A DNA stretch of 64,000 nt from Allodiplogaster sudhausi (taxonomy: Eukaryota; Nematoda; Chromadorea; Rhabditida; Diplogasteridae). Under the pieces are notes generated by a model that was not told the origin of the DNA, made no database searches, and saw only the letters and a program-made list of their open reading frames with translations. Below are positions 22,656 to 33,803 of this stretch, piece by piece (positions within the stretch are counted from its first letter, which is position 1; each line of letters starts with the position of its first letter). The stretch covers positions 7,553,501 to 7,617,500 of the forward strand of contig CALZFC010000248.1 in the NCBI GenBank assembly GCA_945643635.1, read 5' to 3'. The translations under genes were made by a program, and so were the position numbers.

Positions 22656-23895
22656 CTGTGAAAATTATATGCTCATTAGTTCAGCAATCTAAGAATACGC
22701 GGTCAACTTTGGCACGTAGTCCAAATGTACTTAAAGTGTTGCTGTGCAGGGGTCCGTGTTTCAAAAACGGTTTTGCCCATCTCAAATGAACGGTAATAGA
22801 TTTTTACATATTTGGTAGCCTTCTTTCATCCCTGGCGTCATGAAGCCACAAGGCACAGAATAACGTTTGAATGTACCCCTGGTATAGAATAGCACGGTAT
22901 TTTTCAAGGTAAGAAAGTAAACCAGAAAAATTTAATATCTAGTCAAAAATCACTTTAATCGATACAGAATCGTCTTCAGCAATTGACTAAATGCCATATA
23001 GATAATTTAATGCTGTGATTGATCTAGAATAGCCTGATGTCAAATATGGCCGTTTGTCACTTCTTAGTTGTCTTCAATCGTTCATCGATTTCTTGAGGTC
23101 TCATGAGTCAGGGATGAAAGAAGGCTACCGAATATGTAAAAATCTATTACCGTTCATTTGAGATAGGCAAAACCGTTTTTGAAACACGGACCCCTGCACA
23201 GCAACACTTTAAGTATATTTCCACTACGTGCCAAAGTTGACCGCGGTATTCTTAGAGTGCTGAACTAATGAGCATATAATTTTCACAGTTTAACTAGCCA
23301 TCTGAATAGGTTCAATGATACTCTGAGAACATATTAAAATCATAATTACTATAACCATAGTAGTAAATGAACGCTTTTGTCCAGCTGAACCTTCTGCATC
23401 TCAGGCCGAGTGCATGAATCGCGAACTGAAGGCAGGCAGTATGTAACAGACCGGGATTAAATCAATATTAGATCAAAAAGTTGTCGCTGGCATCTTCTGC
23501 AATGCAACTAAACCATCTATCCAATAAAAAACTAGCCAACGATCAAAGAAATAAATTATTTTGTCCTGCGCGCCTAGATGTGCATTCCTGGTGATTCTGA
23601 GTTATTGATTTTTCTCCATCAATAGTAGGGTCAATCAAACGAATTACCTGCTAATTGATTTCTGACAGGGTAAAGAAGTAACCCTGAAAATTTCATTTAA
23701 ATTCTCCTATCTTTAAAAAAAGTTATGTTCAGAAAACATGAATTCCCAGTTTTTATGAGCGCCACTGAACATGAATAAATATGTACTTATGCAAATAAAT
23801 TTATTTAAAAAAGGAATAAGAAAACAAATGCAGACTATATTTCCAAAACAAAATTTTGTTCAAATCTTTGTAAGCTTGAGAGGTTTCAAGAAAAA

Positions 23896-26800
23896 TTATA
23901 TTTTCGCCTTGTTCGCGGCTCGCTCTCGCAGAGTTCGTCGCAGAATCTTGCCGGAGGGCGACTTTGGAATGGCGGAAATGAAGGAGACGCCGCCACGAAG
24001 TTGCTTGTATGGCGCGACTTTGTCTGGAGGGCCAAACAAAATAATAGTGCTCTTTATTGCGACTTTTTCTCTAACTGTTTTTCGCTAAGGTAACGCAAAG
24101 GTGAGAGAGCATGTGATTTAGAGAGACGCGATAACAATGGTCAGGAAACTTCAAATAGATTACGGTTGAGTATCGTGCCATTTCTAAGTGGCCATTTCAG
24201 TCTTTTTTAACGGATGAGTTTCGCGCTCCTTTTATCGATAAATTAATTCTTGATTAATTCTAATCAGTTATAGATAATATTTTCTATAACATCTTTCTAG
24301 TGTATGTTGCCATGTCTATCTTTTTTTTTAAACTCTGTATGAAAGTGCTGACCCCTGACATGCCGGAGAGATAGGAAGGAGCGAGACAGAGAGAGATGAG
24401 AGGGATAGAGAAGGAGAGAGAAGAGTGAAAGGATAGACCGTGCTGACCCCTGAGATGCCTGGCGACGTCCTCCTCGCTCAGCGTCTTCTCCTTCCTCACG
24501 ACGAACGCGGCCGGCCACTCGCCTGCTCGGCCATCCGGAACACCGATCACGGCAGCATCGGAGATGAGGGGATGGGAGAGAAGGACATCCTCCAGCTCGG
24601 CAGGGGCAACCTAGAGAGAGAGAGAGAGAGAGAGAATAAAGAGAGAGAGACAGAAGAGAGAGAGAGAGCAAGAGAGAGAGACAGAGAGATGAGGGGATGG
24701 GAGAGAAGGACATCCTCCAGCTCGGCAGGGGCAACCTAGAGAGAGAGAGGGAGAGAGAGATGGAGAGAGAGTTGAGAGAGAGAAAAAGAGAGAGAGAGGG
24801 GAGAAAGAGAAAGAGAGAGAGAAAGAGAGGGGAGGGAGAAAGAGAGAGAGAGAGGGAAAGAGAGACAGAGAGAGAGAGGGAGAGAAAGAGAGAGAGACAG
24901 AGAGATAAGGGGATGGGAGAGAAGGACATCCTCCAGCTCTGCCAGGGCAACCTAGAAGAGAGAGAGTGTGAGAGAGAGAAAGAGAGAGAGAAAGAGAGAT
25001 TGAGAGAGAAAGAAAGAGAGAGAGAGAGCGCGCAAAGTTAAACTTCTGTACAATCAATCTCCTATTACGTTTCTCAACGGGAACTAGTACGATTCTCTAT
25101 AAATTGCAAGCGTTCCACGGGCACTATAAATTATACTTTTTAAAACTTTATTTTTCTGCATGAGCAAGGTTTGAGAAATTGAGGAAAAAAACTTCATGAA
25201 CACCTGGAATCCTTTGACTTTAATGAGCTCCTTGAGCCGGTCAACGATGAAGAAGTCGCCGTCGCTGTCCACGTACGCAATGTCACCTGAAGCGACGTCA
25301 AGGGAACTCTTTTTTTAATATAGACACATACATATGTATTTAAAATTTGCATTGAAAATGACTTGCAAATTTACTAGTTATAACTTCATTAAAACACAAA
25401 ATATAAACGTACTGAAGTGTACTACAAACAAAAGGTTCATTTGGTAATAAATAAACAAATTCCAAAATTCTCCCGCACCCGTGTGCAGCCATCCGCCTCG
25501 AATGGTCTGCGCCGTGCTCTCGGGCCGCCTCAGATAGCCACGCATGATGGTCGCGCCTCGCAAGCACAGCTCGCCCGCAATGCCCTGAGGCGTCTTGGCG
25601 CCCGTTTCCACGTCCATGATCTGCACGGTTTTATTTATGCGTTTAAGGACCGCACCGGAGACTGTGCGTGTAGATCCGAAGAAATTTTCGCCATTCAGAT
25701 TCTCTCTTCTGCACGCAATATTTCCTTGCATAACAAGCGAACAGTGCTTTCTTTCTTAACGCTTAAAAAATTCTCGAGAGATAATCGAAAGAACAGGGAA
25801 AATGGATGGAGAAATTTCTTCTGAAATGCACGCACATTCGCAGTAGCGACCCCTTCGTATACTAGGAAATGCTCCTCTCACTTGAACTATTTCATGATTC
25901 CAAAACGAAGCAAGCTTGGCTGCTATTCCCGGCAGCAGCTTTCCGATCGTTCCGTGCTTGCGGCGAGAGTCCGAGTCGTCGATGCAATGCGACGCCGCTG
26001 AAGTTTCGGTGAGACCGTAGCCGAGCTCGACGCAACGAAGATTTGGCAGGCGGCGGTGCACCAGAAATTGCGTATTTTTATAACAAATGTTTTTTTATAA
26101 AGCGAACAAACATGAAATCGGAGTGAAAAATTTGCAAACAAGAAATCGGAGTGAAAAGATTCTAATTGTGAGAAATGGCAATTCACAACAGAACATGAAA
26201 TAAATACCTATGATCACTACTAATAAAAGAAGTATGTATATTAATAATGAAGTAAAGGATAATAATGCAATAAATAAAATAATGACACAAAGAATGGTAA
26301 TGAAATAAATAAATAAATACTTCATCGCACAAATCACGGCCCGCTGGCGCCCCGGCACTTGCGATGATCGCGAGGCTGCTGAGGTCGTAGTGGTCGCAGA
26401 CAGGAGACTTTGCGAGGAAGACAAGCAGCGGCGGAGCGAGTGAGAGCTGTTTTATCTCAAATAATGGTTGACGAATATTGATCGAGAAATACATAGCTTG
26501 AAAATATAAATCGAAAAAGTTTGATCACTAAAAGACTATTACTTGTTATCAATGGTATCTGAGAACTATATTGTTCACATTCTACCATTATTACAAAATG
26601 CAATATTTCTAAACTACTAAATGAAGATAATTGTTATGTGTGTGTGTGAGGAAAAATGGGAGAAAAAACAAATTCGACACTTATGACCTTGTACTTTTCC
26701 AGGCAACGGCAAAATTGGTGGGGCTCGAACATGGGCAGCATCACCGATGTCGTGCCGGCCAGCAGAAAAAGACTCAAGCGACCTGATGAGTAAGAAGATC

Positions 26801-27439
26801 AGCAAGAAAGTGAGAGGCGGAGCCGATATAATTGAAGAGATATACGAGAGCCAAACAGTTGGAATAAGGCAGAGTGGGGGTTATAATGAATTTATGCTCA
26901 CTAATTTCACGTGTCATAGCTACCGCTTCATACTGCAGCGTGTAATAAAAGTGTATATTTTGTTTTTTATGCATATATTTTTACAAAATAGAGGAAAGTT
27001 TACAAAATTTTCAGAGTTGTTTCTTTATACCGTCAGACATCCTGTTGTAGAGTACCATATTTTCTCTATTTGTGCCCCTCCCTCTATTAGAACTCCCCCC
27101 CTCACTATAATAGTGCCCCCTCTCGCAAGGGCATTGAAAAATAGTGCCCCCGGGGGCACTAATAGAGAAAATACGGTAATAGTTTCATTGACCTACTACT
27201 GAGGGAGAAATAAACCAAAAAGAAATCACCCGTTTTGCACATTTACGCGTGCTGAACAAAATACTTTATTTCTTCTATCCTCGTGTAGTTTTTATTGGTA
27301 TCTTATAAATTGATAATTTAATGTTATGATTGGAAATGTCTGCTGTCAAATATGGGACTCTGTCGTATTTACATAGGTATCTTCAACCGTGCATTGGTCT
27401 CTTGAAGGCAAATGAAGCCAGGGATGAAATAAGGCTGCC

Positions 27440-27526
<87 letters not shown>

Positions 27527-29509
27527 AAGGCCAAAATATACACGTTTATTGCACGCTACTGTACTGTATATCTCTGTCTCTACATTTCTCTCTATTTGTA
27601 TTTGTGGGCAAATTTCATTTCGTTATGTACCTACTACTCTCTCAGGTCTCTCGCACCCTTTCTCCCTCTCTCTCACCCATGCCGTAGACGTGGTAGAACG
27701 GCAATACGTGGAGGCCCGTCTCTGTCGACCAGTCAATGTCGCCGTAAGGCGGACTTCGCTTGACATGCTCGAGCCAACCGTAATGAGAAAATGTTGGGAG
27801 AACATTAGCTACCGTATACTTTCAACTTATTTTCCAGTCAGGGCCAATTCGAACTTGAGTCAGTTTTTTATGAGTTAGGCAATATACACCAAAAAAACGA
27901 TAATATAAATAGCAAGATAAAAAAAGACTGACTGTTGCTTCATCGCGAGCATCGAGCAAAAGTTCCGGTGAGTTAGCATTACGCCCTTTGGCCGGCCTGT
28001 CGTGCCGCTGCAGACAGGCCGGCGAATGACAATTTTTCAATGTTTTTAAAAGGAACATTTTTTACGCTGTAAGCTTGTATGTATTTTTGTCATTTCGATC
28101 AAGACGGTAAGCCAGTGAAACTACGAAAGTTACTCAACCTCGAGAATGGTAAAAGTGCGACGTCGTTGTCCATATCGATCGGAACGGGCGAGAAGGGGGC
28201 GCGCGAGGCATCGCGCGAGATCCCGCGCGCCACCACCTCCTCCCACGACACGACGCGCGAGAAGGGCGCACGCAGCGCGGCCACTTCCGACGGCGACATG
28301 CCACGAACGATGACTCGCTAATTAGTTACTTAGTCTAACAACAAAATCCTTGCACGCTTTATTTGCGTATAGCTTACACAGAGTGAATTTCGTTGCTTTT
28401 TCGATTGTTAAGGGCTATTTGCTATCACGTATACCGCTATTTCTGCTTTAAAAAATTAATAAAAACTGATCACCTTGACTCGTGCGTTGAGACGCGTTGC
28501 ATTCAGGACGCGCGAAAGCGACTCGGCCTCAGTGAAGATGAGCGTGCACTCAGAGTCCACGAATTGACGCTCCACAAGTTGTAGTCTTCTACAAGTTGTA
28601 AACAATAATGTTAACTATAATAACAATAATATTGACAATAACAATTACAATAATATGAACACTGATAATAACAATAATAATAGCACGAAGAATAACTTGG
28701 AAATAACATTCAAATAAGTGAAACAACAAAATAGAGACTAAAAAAGTACATTTTTCGTCTTCACTCTCAGACATGCTTCCAGGCAGCTTGTTTTTAATGT
28801 TGAGTGAGTTTCAGTCACTTGCTTCCATTTACATTTCTTGACTTGTACGACAGATTCTCTCCAAATAACATATTAGAATTAGACGCGCCAACCATGTTTA
28901 TCATAGGCTGACTATAAAACACTCACTACCTTCGATAAATTGCGGATTCGCACCGGAAATGGCACCACCACCCCACAAGACGCCCAGCATGAAGCACGGA
29001 AAGGAAATGCAGTTGCGCACAACTGAAAAGGCTTATGTTAGTGTGTGAGTGGCACAGGGTGGCCTGTGCGAGATTACACCTGATAAAAAATGAGTTGAGT
29101 AACTTCAACAAGTTCTCACCGGTGCATGCAACTTCGCGGAGGGAGCCGTCAGAAGCGAGGAAGTCGGCGACGGCGAACGCTTGGTCGTGCAGCTGCTGGA
29201 AGGTGAGGAAGTCGGAGTCGTCGAAGCCGTTGATCTGATGTGAGATTTCAAATTGCCGCGTCCCTTCGCATTTTCTACTTTCATGCAGCGCTTTTGTGTG
29301 GTCTGCGGATAGCAGGCGAGAATGAGAGAGAGTGCCTATTCTCAGTGTGAGCCAATCGTCACTCTTTTCCTATGTAGCACAAGATTGGAACTGACCAACG
29401 CCCTCTTGTCGGGGCATTTGCTGATGACGTCACGAATTGCTTCAAGCAGCATCTCGTGCAGCGGCAGCGTCACGGGCGCCAGCTCACCGAGCGGAGACAC
29501 GTGAACCAT
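23896..29509 (-). CDS. Acyl/4-coumarate-CoA-ligase-like enzyme, copy A (14 exons, damaged splice sites)
   Basis: AMP-forming ligases of this family adenylate a carboxylic acid with ATP and transfer it to CoA. The exons (minus, high to low) are 29509-29396, 29234-29120, 29022-28930, ~28577-28474, 28317-28139, 28007-27929, 27818-27677, 26782-26688, 26455-26321, 26061-~25882, 25620-25479, 25286-25204, 24610-24448 and 24023-23896, about 570 codons. Visible motifs: [10 protein letters not shown] (ATP-binding loop), [33 protein letters not shown] and [12 protein letters not shown] with the catalytic Lys. It ends AKI, a possible weak peroxisomal signal. The start follows GACAG directly, which would suit a spliced-leader acceptor. 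Defects relative to copy B: no AG before exon 10, AAG|GTT changed to AAG-CTT at the exon-10 donor (next in-phase donor adds 11 codons), and an exon-4 junction out of phase next to a 17-bp tandem duplication. It is either a recent pseudogene or unusually spliced. Confidence 0.75.
24347..25030 (-). repeat. Exon-13 shard repeats in GA/CT microsatellite, copy A
   Basis: Besides the functional acceptor edge of exon 13 (first base 24610), the same ~50-bp edge, including CTCTCTAG|GTTGCCC or its equivalent, recurs with first bases at 24735 and 24951, embedded in CT tract (minus sense). On the donor side the sequence around the AGGGG|TCAGCAC edge recurs at about 24347-24376. The shards end at CATCTC, where the exon sequence slides into the CT repeat. 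Confidence 0.85.
26955..27565. mobile_element. Tc1-like foldback element remnant in intron 7 of copy A
   Basis: Segments match the arms and centre of the 19705-23767 element: a TTTTCAGAGTTGTTTCTTTA-type arm near 27010, GAGGGAGAAATA near 27200, TAATTTAATG...TGTCAAATATGG near 27315 and GCCAGGGATGAAATAAGGCTGCCG near 27415. The order is arm-centre-arm with deletions. Confidence 0.6.
27442..27526. repeat. (AT)n microsatellite in intron
   Basis: Long AT dinucleotide run with small interruptions inside the foldback remnant. Confidence 0.95.
29239..29340. mobile_element. Fragment of TTAA-type MITE in intron 1 of copy A
   Basis: Contains GATTTCAAATTGCCGCG and a GAGAATGAGAG stretch that match the interior of the element at 39844-40040. 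The terminal repeats are absent. Confidence 0.5.
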
Positions 29510-29879
29510 CTGTCTTGACTTTTGTCTTAGGGGTATAAGGCCATTAGCCTTAGGTAATAAGGCTATGAGACGACATAGGGAGATAACATACATTTTTATA
29601 GTAGATTATACGACTTTAAGAGGGAGCAGCTCTGATTTTTAAAATTAAAATTAGGCAAGCATTATTGTGTTACATACACGACTACGCGCTGAGATAAACA
29701 AAATTTCGAAAGGCCTCACCGAAAAGATAATGAACATTCTGTCAAGGAAAATGGGCTAATTAAGGAATGCTCTCGAAATAATAGATATATGTGAGTGATG
29801 ATATCAATCGAATATAAATTTTACTACCAAAGTTGGCTCTCTAAATGGTCAGCAAGAGCGAAAAGTTAGAGTTGTTCGC

Positions 29880-30150
29880 GAAAGAGAGGAGGAAACGAGT
29901 TTGGAGTACCGAGACAGACAGTGGCTATCACAATCAGCAATGAAACTGCCAACGCATTTACAAGTTGGTGCATTGGTATGCATTTTAAACTGTCGTCAAC
30001 AACGTTCTTGTCTCTTCATCCCACTGTTCATTTCACCCCTTTCGCTTTCGCTGTCCCTTTTCCGTCTCTTTCTTTCGAAAACTTGGTAGCAACGCTTCTC
30101 AGAAAACTTTTTATACTTATTTATCGCAAAAAGGAACCGGCATCAAAATA
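29880..30150 (-). promoter_or_regulatory. Conserved upstream flank of ligase copy A
   Basis: This stretch, 370-640 bp upstream of the copy-A start, is similar to 40220-40450 upstream of copy B (shared CAGTGGCTATCAC, TTGTCTCTTCA and CCCTTTTCCG). The duplication therefore included the promoter side. No individual transcription element is identified. Confidence 0.4.
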
Positions 30151-31029
30151 GACACATACTATATGCTGTTTCCAGTCAAAAATCTTTGCTCTATCACATT
30201 TCTTGAGGAATAAAGCGGCAAAACAAATATGAAATATTCAATTGTTCAACACATTCGACAGCAATCTGGCGACTGGCAGCAATAAAAGCGCTGAAAGGAA
30301 ATTTTTTATACGAGCCTATCCTTCACACTTTATGTATATTTTGCGTTCAAACTAATAAATAAATAAATAAATAGAGAATACATCTAACACGTAAAGGATG
30401 CCATCTGGCCGCCTTTGGTAGGAATGTCAGCAGGTTTGCACTCCACAATTATGTTTGAAATCTTATTCTTAAAACAACAAAAGAACTCGCCTTTTTGCTC
30501 GATTGTATGCACGATAAAAATAAATGCATTAATTCTAGGCTATTTCTCTCTCTCTCTTTCTCGCTTTCTCTCTCTTTATGTGATTGAACTCCAACATATT
30601 AAAGAAAGGCATAACATATGCTTGTTTCCAGCACTAACACCGTCTTTGTTTTGTTGCCAGAGATTAATGAAGCACGACGAACAAAGAAGAAGTATTACTG
30701 GATCTTTATTCTTCTTCATAAAATGATTGCCTTTCCAATCGCTTGACTCTCCACTGAGCAATCAATTCAAAGGAAAATAGACAAAAAAGTGGGGTGGGGG
30801 GGGGGGAGCTTGAAGCGGAAGGGCTATTGAAAGAAAAATTAAGTGAATCATAAAGACATTTATACATTCTCCTATCTGTATAAAAGATGACTAACGACAG
30901 TTCCCAAGAAGCGATTCCTAAGGATGTTTCTCGTTCGTCCCCCCTTTCCTGAATACCCTTAAATTAGATTTGCAATTGCCTCGAAGGCGACTTCATAATA
31001 GTATTCTGTTTTTTAAACAACTAAATATA
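30151..31029. other. Intergenic, no gene recognised
   Basis: AT-rich. A short CT tract lies at about 30547-30580 and a G-run at about 30795-30807. No exon called. Confidence 0.4.
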
Positions 31030-31385
31030 TTTTTAAATATTAAATTTAAAAAAGTTAAATTGAAGAGAAGCAATGAACATCGTCGTCTTCCTTCTCGCGT
31101 TTTGTTCAATCATCGCGTCCGCAGGAAAAGGACCGCAACGGATTTGGATAACTTTTGCTTAATAATTGAAAGTTGTGTAATTTGTTCCTTTTACACGAAA
31201 ACGTTATTCACTAGTCTTATGAATAATTATAATAGTGTAAGATTCCGTGGCAAATAAGGTTTTTTTTCTGTGCTGCAAAGCACAAACAGTGACGAGTCCT
31301 TGTCAGAGATAGAGTTGGCTTGGCGCGATTCCCCAATGTTCCAGGTTATTAAAGTCTCTTGGGATAGTTCTACCATGAACAGATG
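31030..31385 (+). pseudogene. Duplicated leader region of the cysteine-rich membrane protein gene
   Basis: This stretch matches 6222-6724 over its length, including an ATG at 31073 and a signal peptide (VVFLLAFCSIIASAGKGPQR) almost identical to that at 6264. The GTTTGG donor at the end of the leader exon has become GATTTGG, so no donor follows and the frame stops soon after. No copy of the cysteine-rich exon follows; an unrelated gene begins at about 31.8 kb. Confidence 0.6.
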
Positions 31386-31825
31386 AAATTAAATGGTATT
31401 CTACGGGATTTAATACCTTTTCCATAACTCTAGTTTTGCAATGCAGCTTAGTTATTTGTAAAACCAATACTTTAAAAAATTGAGGAGTAATTGATTGAAT
31501 TTTGTTCCGGCGGAACATGATGCGGCGATCAAGGCTTGCCGAGGCGATGGAATACCTAGCGAGTGCATGGATATCATTGAAAACATTATTGATTCGAGCA
31601 GCACAAAACTTGAAATTACTACCAATTCTCCAGATATTACATCAGGGACGGTTAGAAGGCATATTTTAAGGCCAATTAAATTTAGCGAGTTCCGTGGAAG
31701 AATAAGAAGAAAGCGAGCATGGCTCCATACTTCTGATGCCTAAACACAGAAGATGACGACATAACCTAAATATTATTAATTTTACATCCACTCGTAATAA
31801 CTCTTCAGTTGCTCATGCCTTGCAG

Positions 31826-32736
31826 ATCTCGTTGCCCTTCTTCAATTTCGTCAAGCTCTACTGCAGATACAACAACCATGGAGCTAACATATTATATGTT
31901 GTTCAATTCATCTTACGCCTCTACGTCTACATACTTATGTTAATGAATAGATTTGAAACTACCGTAAATGTTTGCAGATCCCCGTGACTTTGATCAACTC
32001 CTTCATGCTCTTCCGTCAAGACACTCTCGATAATTTCCTGAGGCGTCTTTTCAAAGAAGATGAACACTGCTATGCCGATTTAACTGTGAACATGGTGCAT
32101 GCTATAGATTGGACAGCAGACGAGCGTGCGGCCGATCCTTTCGATTTCGTTCGCATTATCGAACTACCTCTCGGCGTGGTTTCTTTGTTTGATATCGATC
32201 AATATATACATATAATTCATCCATAATTTTTAAGTATCACACAATATTGAAAAGTGATACGCATCATGAAAACGCTCGTGGACGAGGTAAACAAGTGTCA
32301 ATGCCTTGTAATAATTCACAAAAATTCACCGCACTAAGAAGGAGCTTCGTGCTTTGAAGGTTGCGAGGCGAGCTGCATGGCTTTCTCCTGAATCCCGCCT
32401 TGTCATTAAGCAAGTCAATGAAGTCCTCAACAATCCCAATTACACTGGCGCAGAAGTCTTGAATAAGGTATGCGTTGAAAGAATTTACTAATGTTGCCAT
32501 GAATCTGTGTATCTCGATTGTAGTCATCTCTTTCAGATTGCACCACTGCTTGCACCTGAAAACCTTGGGCAAGAACTTACAGACTTGGCCAAGTCCATGG
32601 AGATTTGGGCTTACGAACGGGATTCATGGCTTTTCGCGCCAGAGATAGAGGTGATAAAATAATTTTTTTATAATTGACAACACGCTAACTCTAACCTTTT
32701 GCGAATCGTGAACAGGTGCTTCCAGCGGGAAACTAA
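31826..32736 (+). CDS. Small, probably secreted helical protein, unidentified (5' end unresolved)
   Basis: Five exons all join in phase 0: 31826-31897, 31978-32175, 32339-32467, 32537-32650 and 32716-32736 (TAA), about 177 codons. Peptides include IPVTLINSFMLFRQDTLDNF, ELRALKVARRAAWLSPESR, VNEVLNNPNYTGAEVLN and LAKSMEIWAYERDSW. The LSPESR...NPNYTGAE pattern is loosely like nematode DUF148/ANIS5-type secreted proteins, but that is weak. A further protein-like frame at 31499-31650 (CRGDGIPSECMDIIENII) could be an upstream exon: its donor is in phase 0, yet no acceptor or ATG is visible. The signal-peptide relic at 31073 lies in the right place and orientation but lacks a donor. Confidence 0.55.
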
Positions 32737-32739
32737 TGT

Positions 32740-33189
32740 GCCGTTCGATAGCCTCAAGCGCCTCCAGGCCCTCACGAAAACGAATATCCCGTAGCTGTTC
32801 TTTAATGATCTGTTTCCTTCTTCATTCCCTAGAAGCGACATTAGCTTCCCCGATTTATGCTTTCCGCTGAGCTTCCCTCATTTCTCATTGTAAGGCCCCA
32901 TCTTCCTGTTTGACACCCATGCCCCCTTTCCTCCTCCATCTGATTCTTTGGTGTTTAAGGATTCCAAATTTGGTTATAAAGCAATTAAATCTATTGAGAC
33001 AACTAAATTTATTTAAAAAAAAAAACCAAAATATACTAGTATATTTGCAGCAAAGTCAATTCGCTCGAAATAGGACTGGCATAGGAAATTCATTTCAATA
33101 ACTATAAAGAAAAGAACCTTTATTGGTCAAGGCTTTCGCTCCGAATTTAGAAACAGAAATAATCAAATCAATAATCTGCCCCTTAAAGT
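32740..33189. other. Intergenic, no gene recognised
   Basis: AT-rich, no feature called. Confidence 0.4.
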
Positions 33190-33680
33190 CTGAGAGTTAA
33201 CACTGAAAATTTCATCAACTTTCACCTGATTTGAAGGAAAATACGTGGAAAAACCAAAAGTTTACTTTTCTATGAGGATAAAATCGACCATTTACTACAA
33301 TAGACATGGTAGTAAATGGTCGATTTTATCCTCCTGAACCTTCTGCATCTCAGGCCGAGTGTATGGATCGCGAACTGGAGGAAGGCAGCATTTAGAAGCA
33401 TGTGATTAAATATCGATTAGGCCAATACATTATCGCAGATATGTTATAGAATACAGCTAAACAATATATCCAATATAAGTTACTCGAATATCAAAGAAAT
33501 AACTCATTTTGTCCAGCACGCCTAAATGTGCAACTCGGGTGATTTCAGTTATTGATTATTTTCTTGCTCTATTGCGAATCAATAAAAACAATGTTCTGTT
33601 ACTAAAGATCTGACGGTATAAAGAAGCAACCCTGAAAGTTTCATTAACTTTCATACACTTTGAAGGAAAATATGCATGAT
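33190..33680. mobile_element. Tc1-like foldback element, rearranged copy
   Basis: 33320-33670 matches the right arm of the 19705-23767 element (CATCTCAGGCCGAGTG, TTTTGTCCAGCACGCCTAAA, AACCCTGAAA). At 33278-33345 two copies of a 24-bp sequence around AAATCGACCATTTAC face each other across a ~9-bp loop, so most of the arm has collapsed to a short hairpin. Confidence 0.65.
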
Positions 33681-33803
33681 ATATATATATATATATGTAT
33701 AACAATAATAAGAATGTAAAATGCTGACGATATTTAAAGAGAAAAAAAATATATCCTTTAAATTTTTGTAAGCTTGAAACAGTTTGAAAATCTGAATGAG
33801 AAA

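Larger units (their letters stand above)
19705..23767. mobile_element. Tc1/mariner-like long-inverted-repeat element, interrupted
   Basis: The terminal repeats begin CAGTGGCGCTCATAAAA at 19705 and end with its inverse at 23767. TA precedes the left end; the right flank is no longer TA. The right arm (about 23075-23767) matches 19705-20186 plus 22656-22860 in inverse order, so the left arm is split by a 2.47-kb insertion at 20187-22655. Arms of about 690 bp enclose a ~210-bp centre with no transposase. Sequence shared with 11514-12636, 26955-27565 and 33190-33680 shows a local family. Confidence 0.85.
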
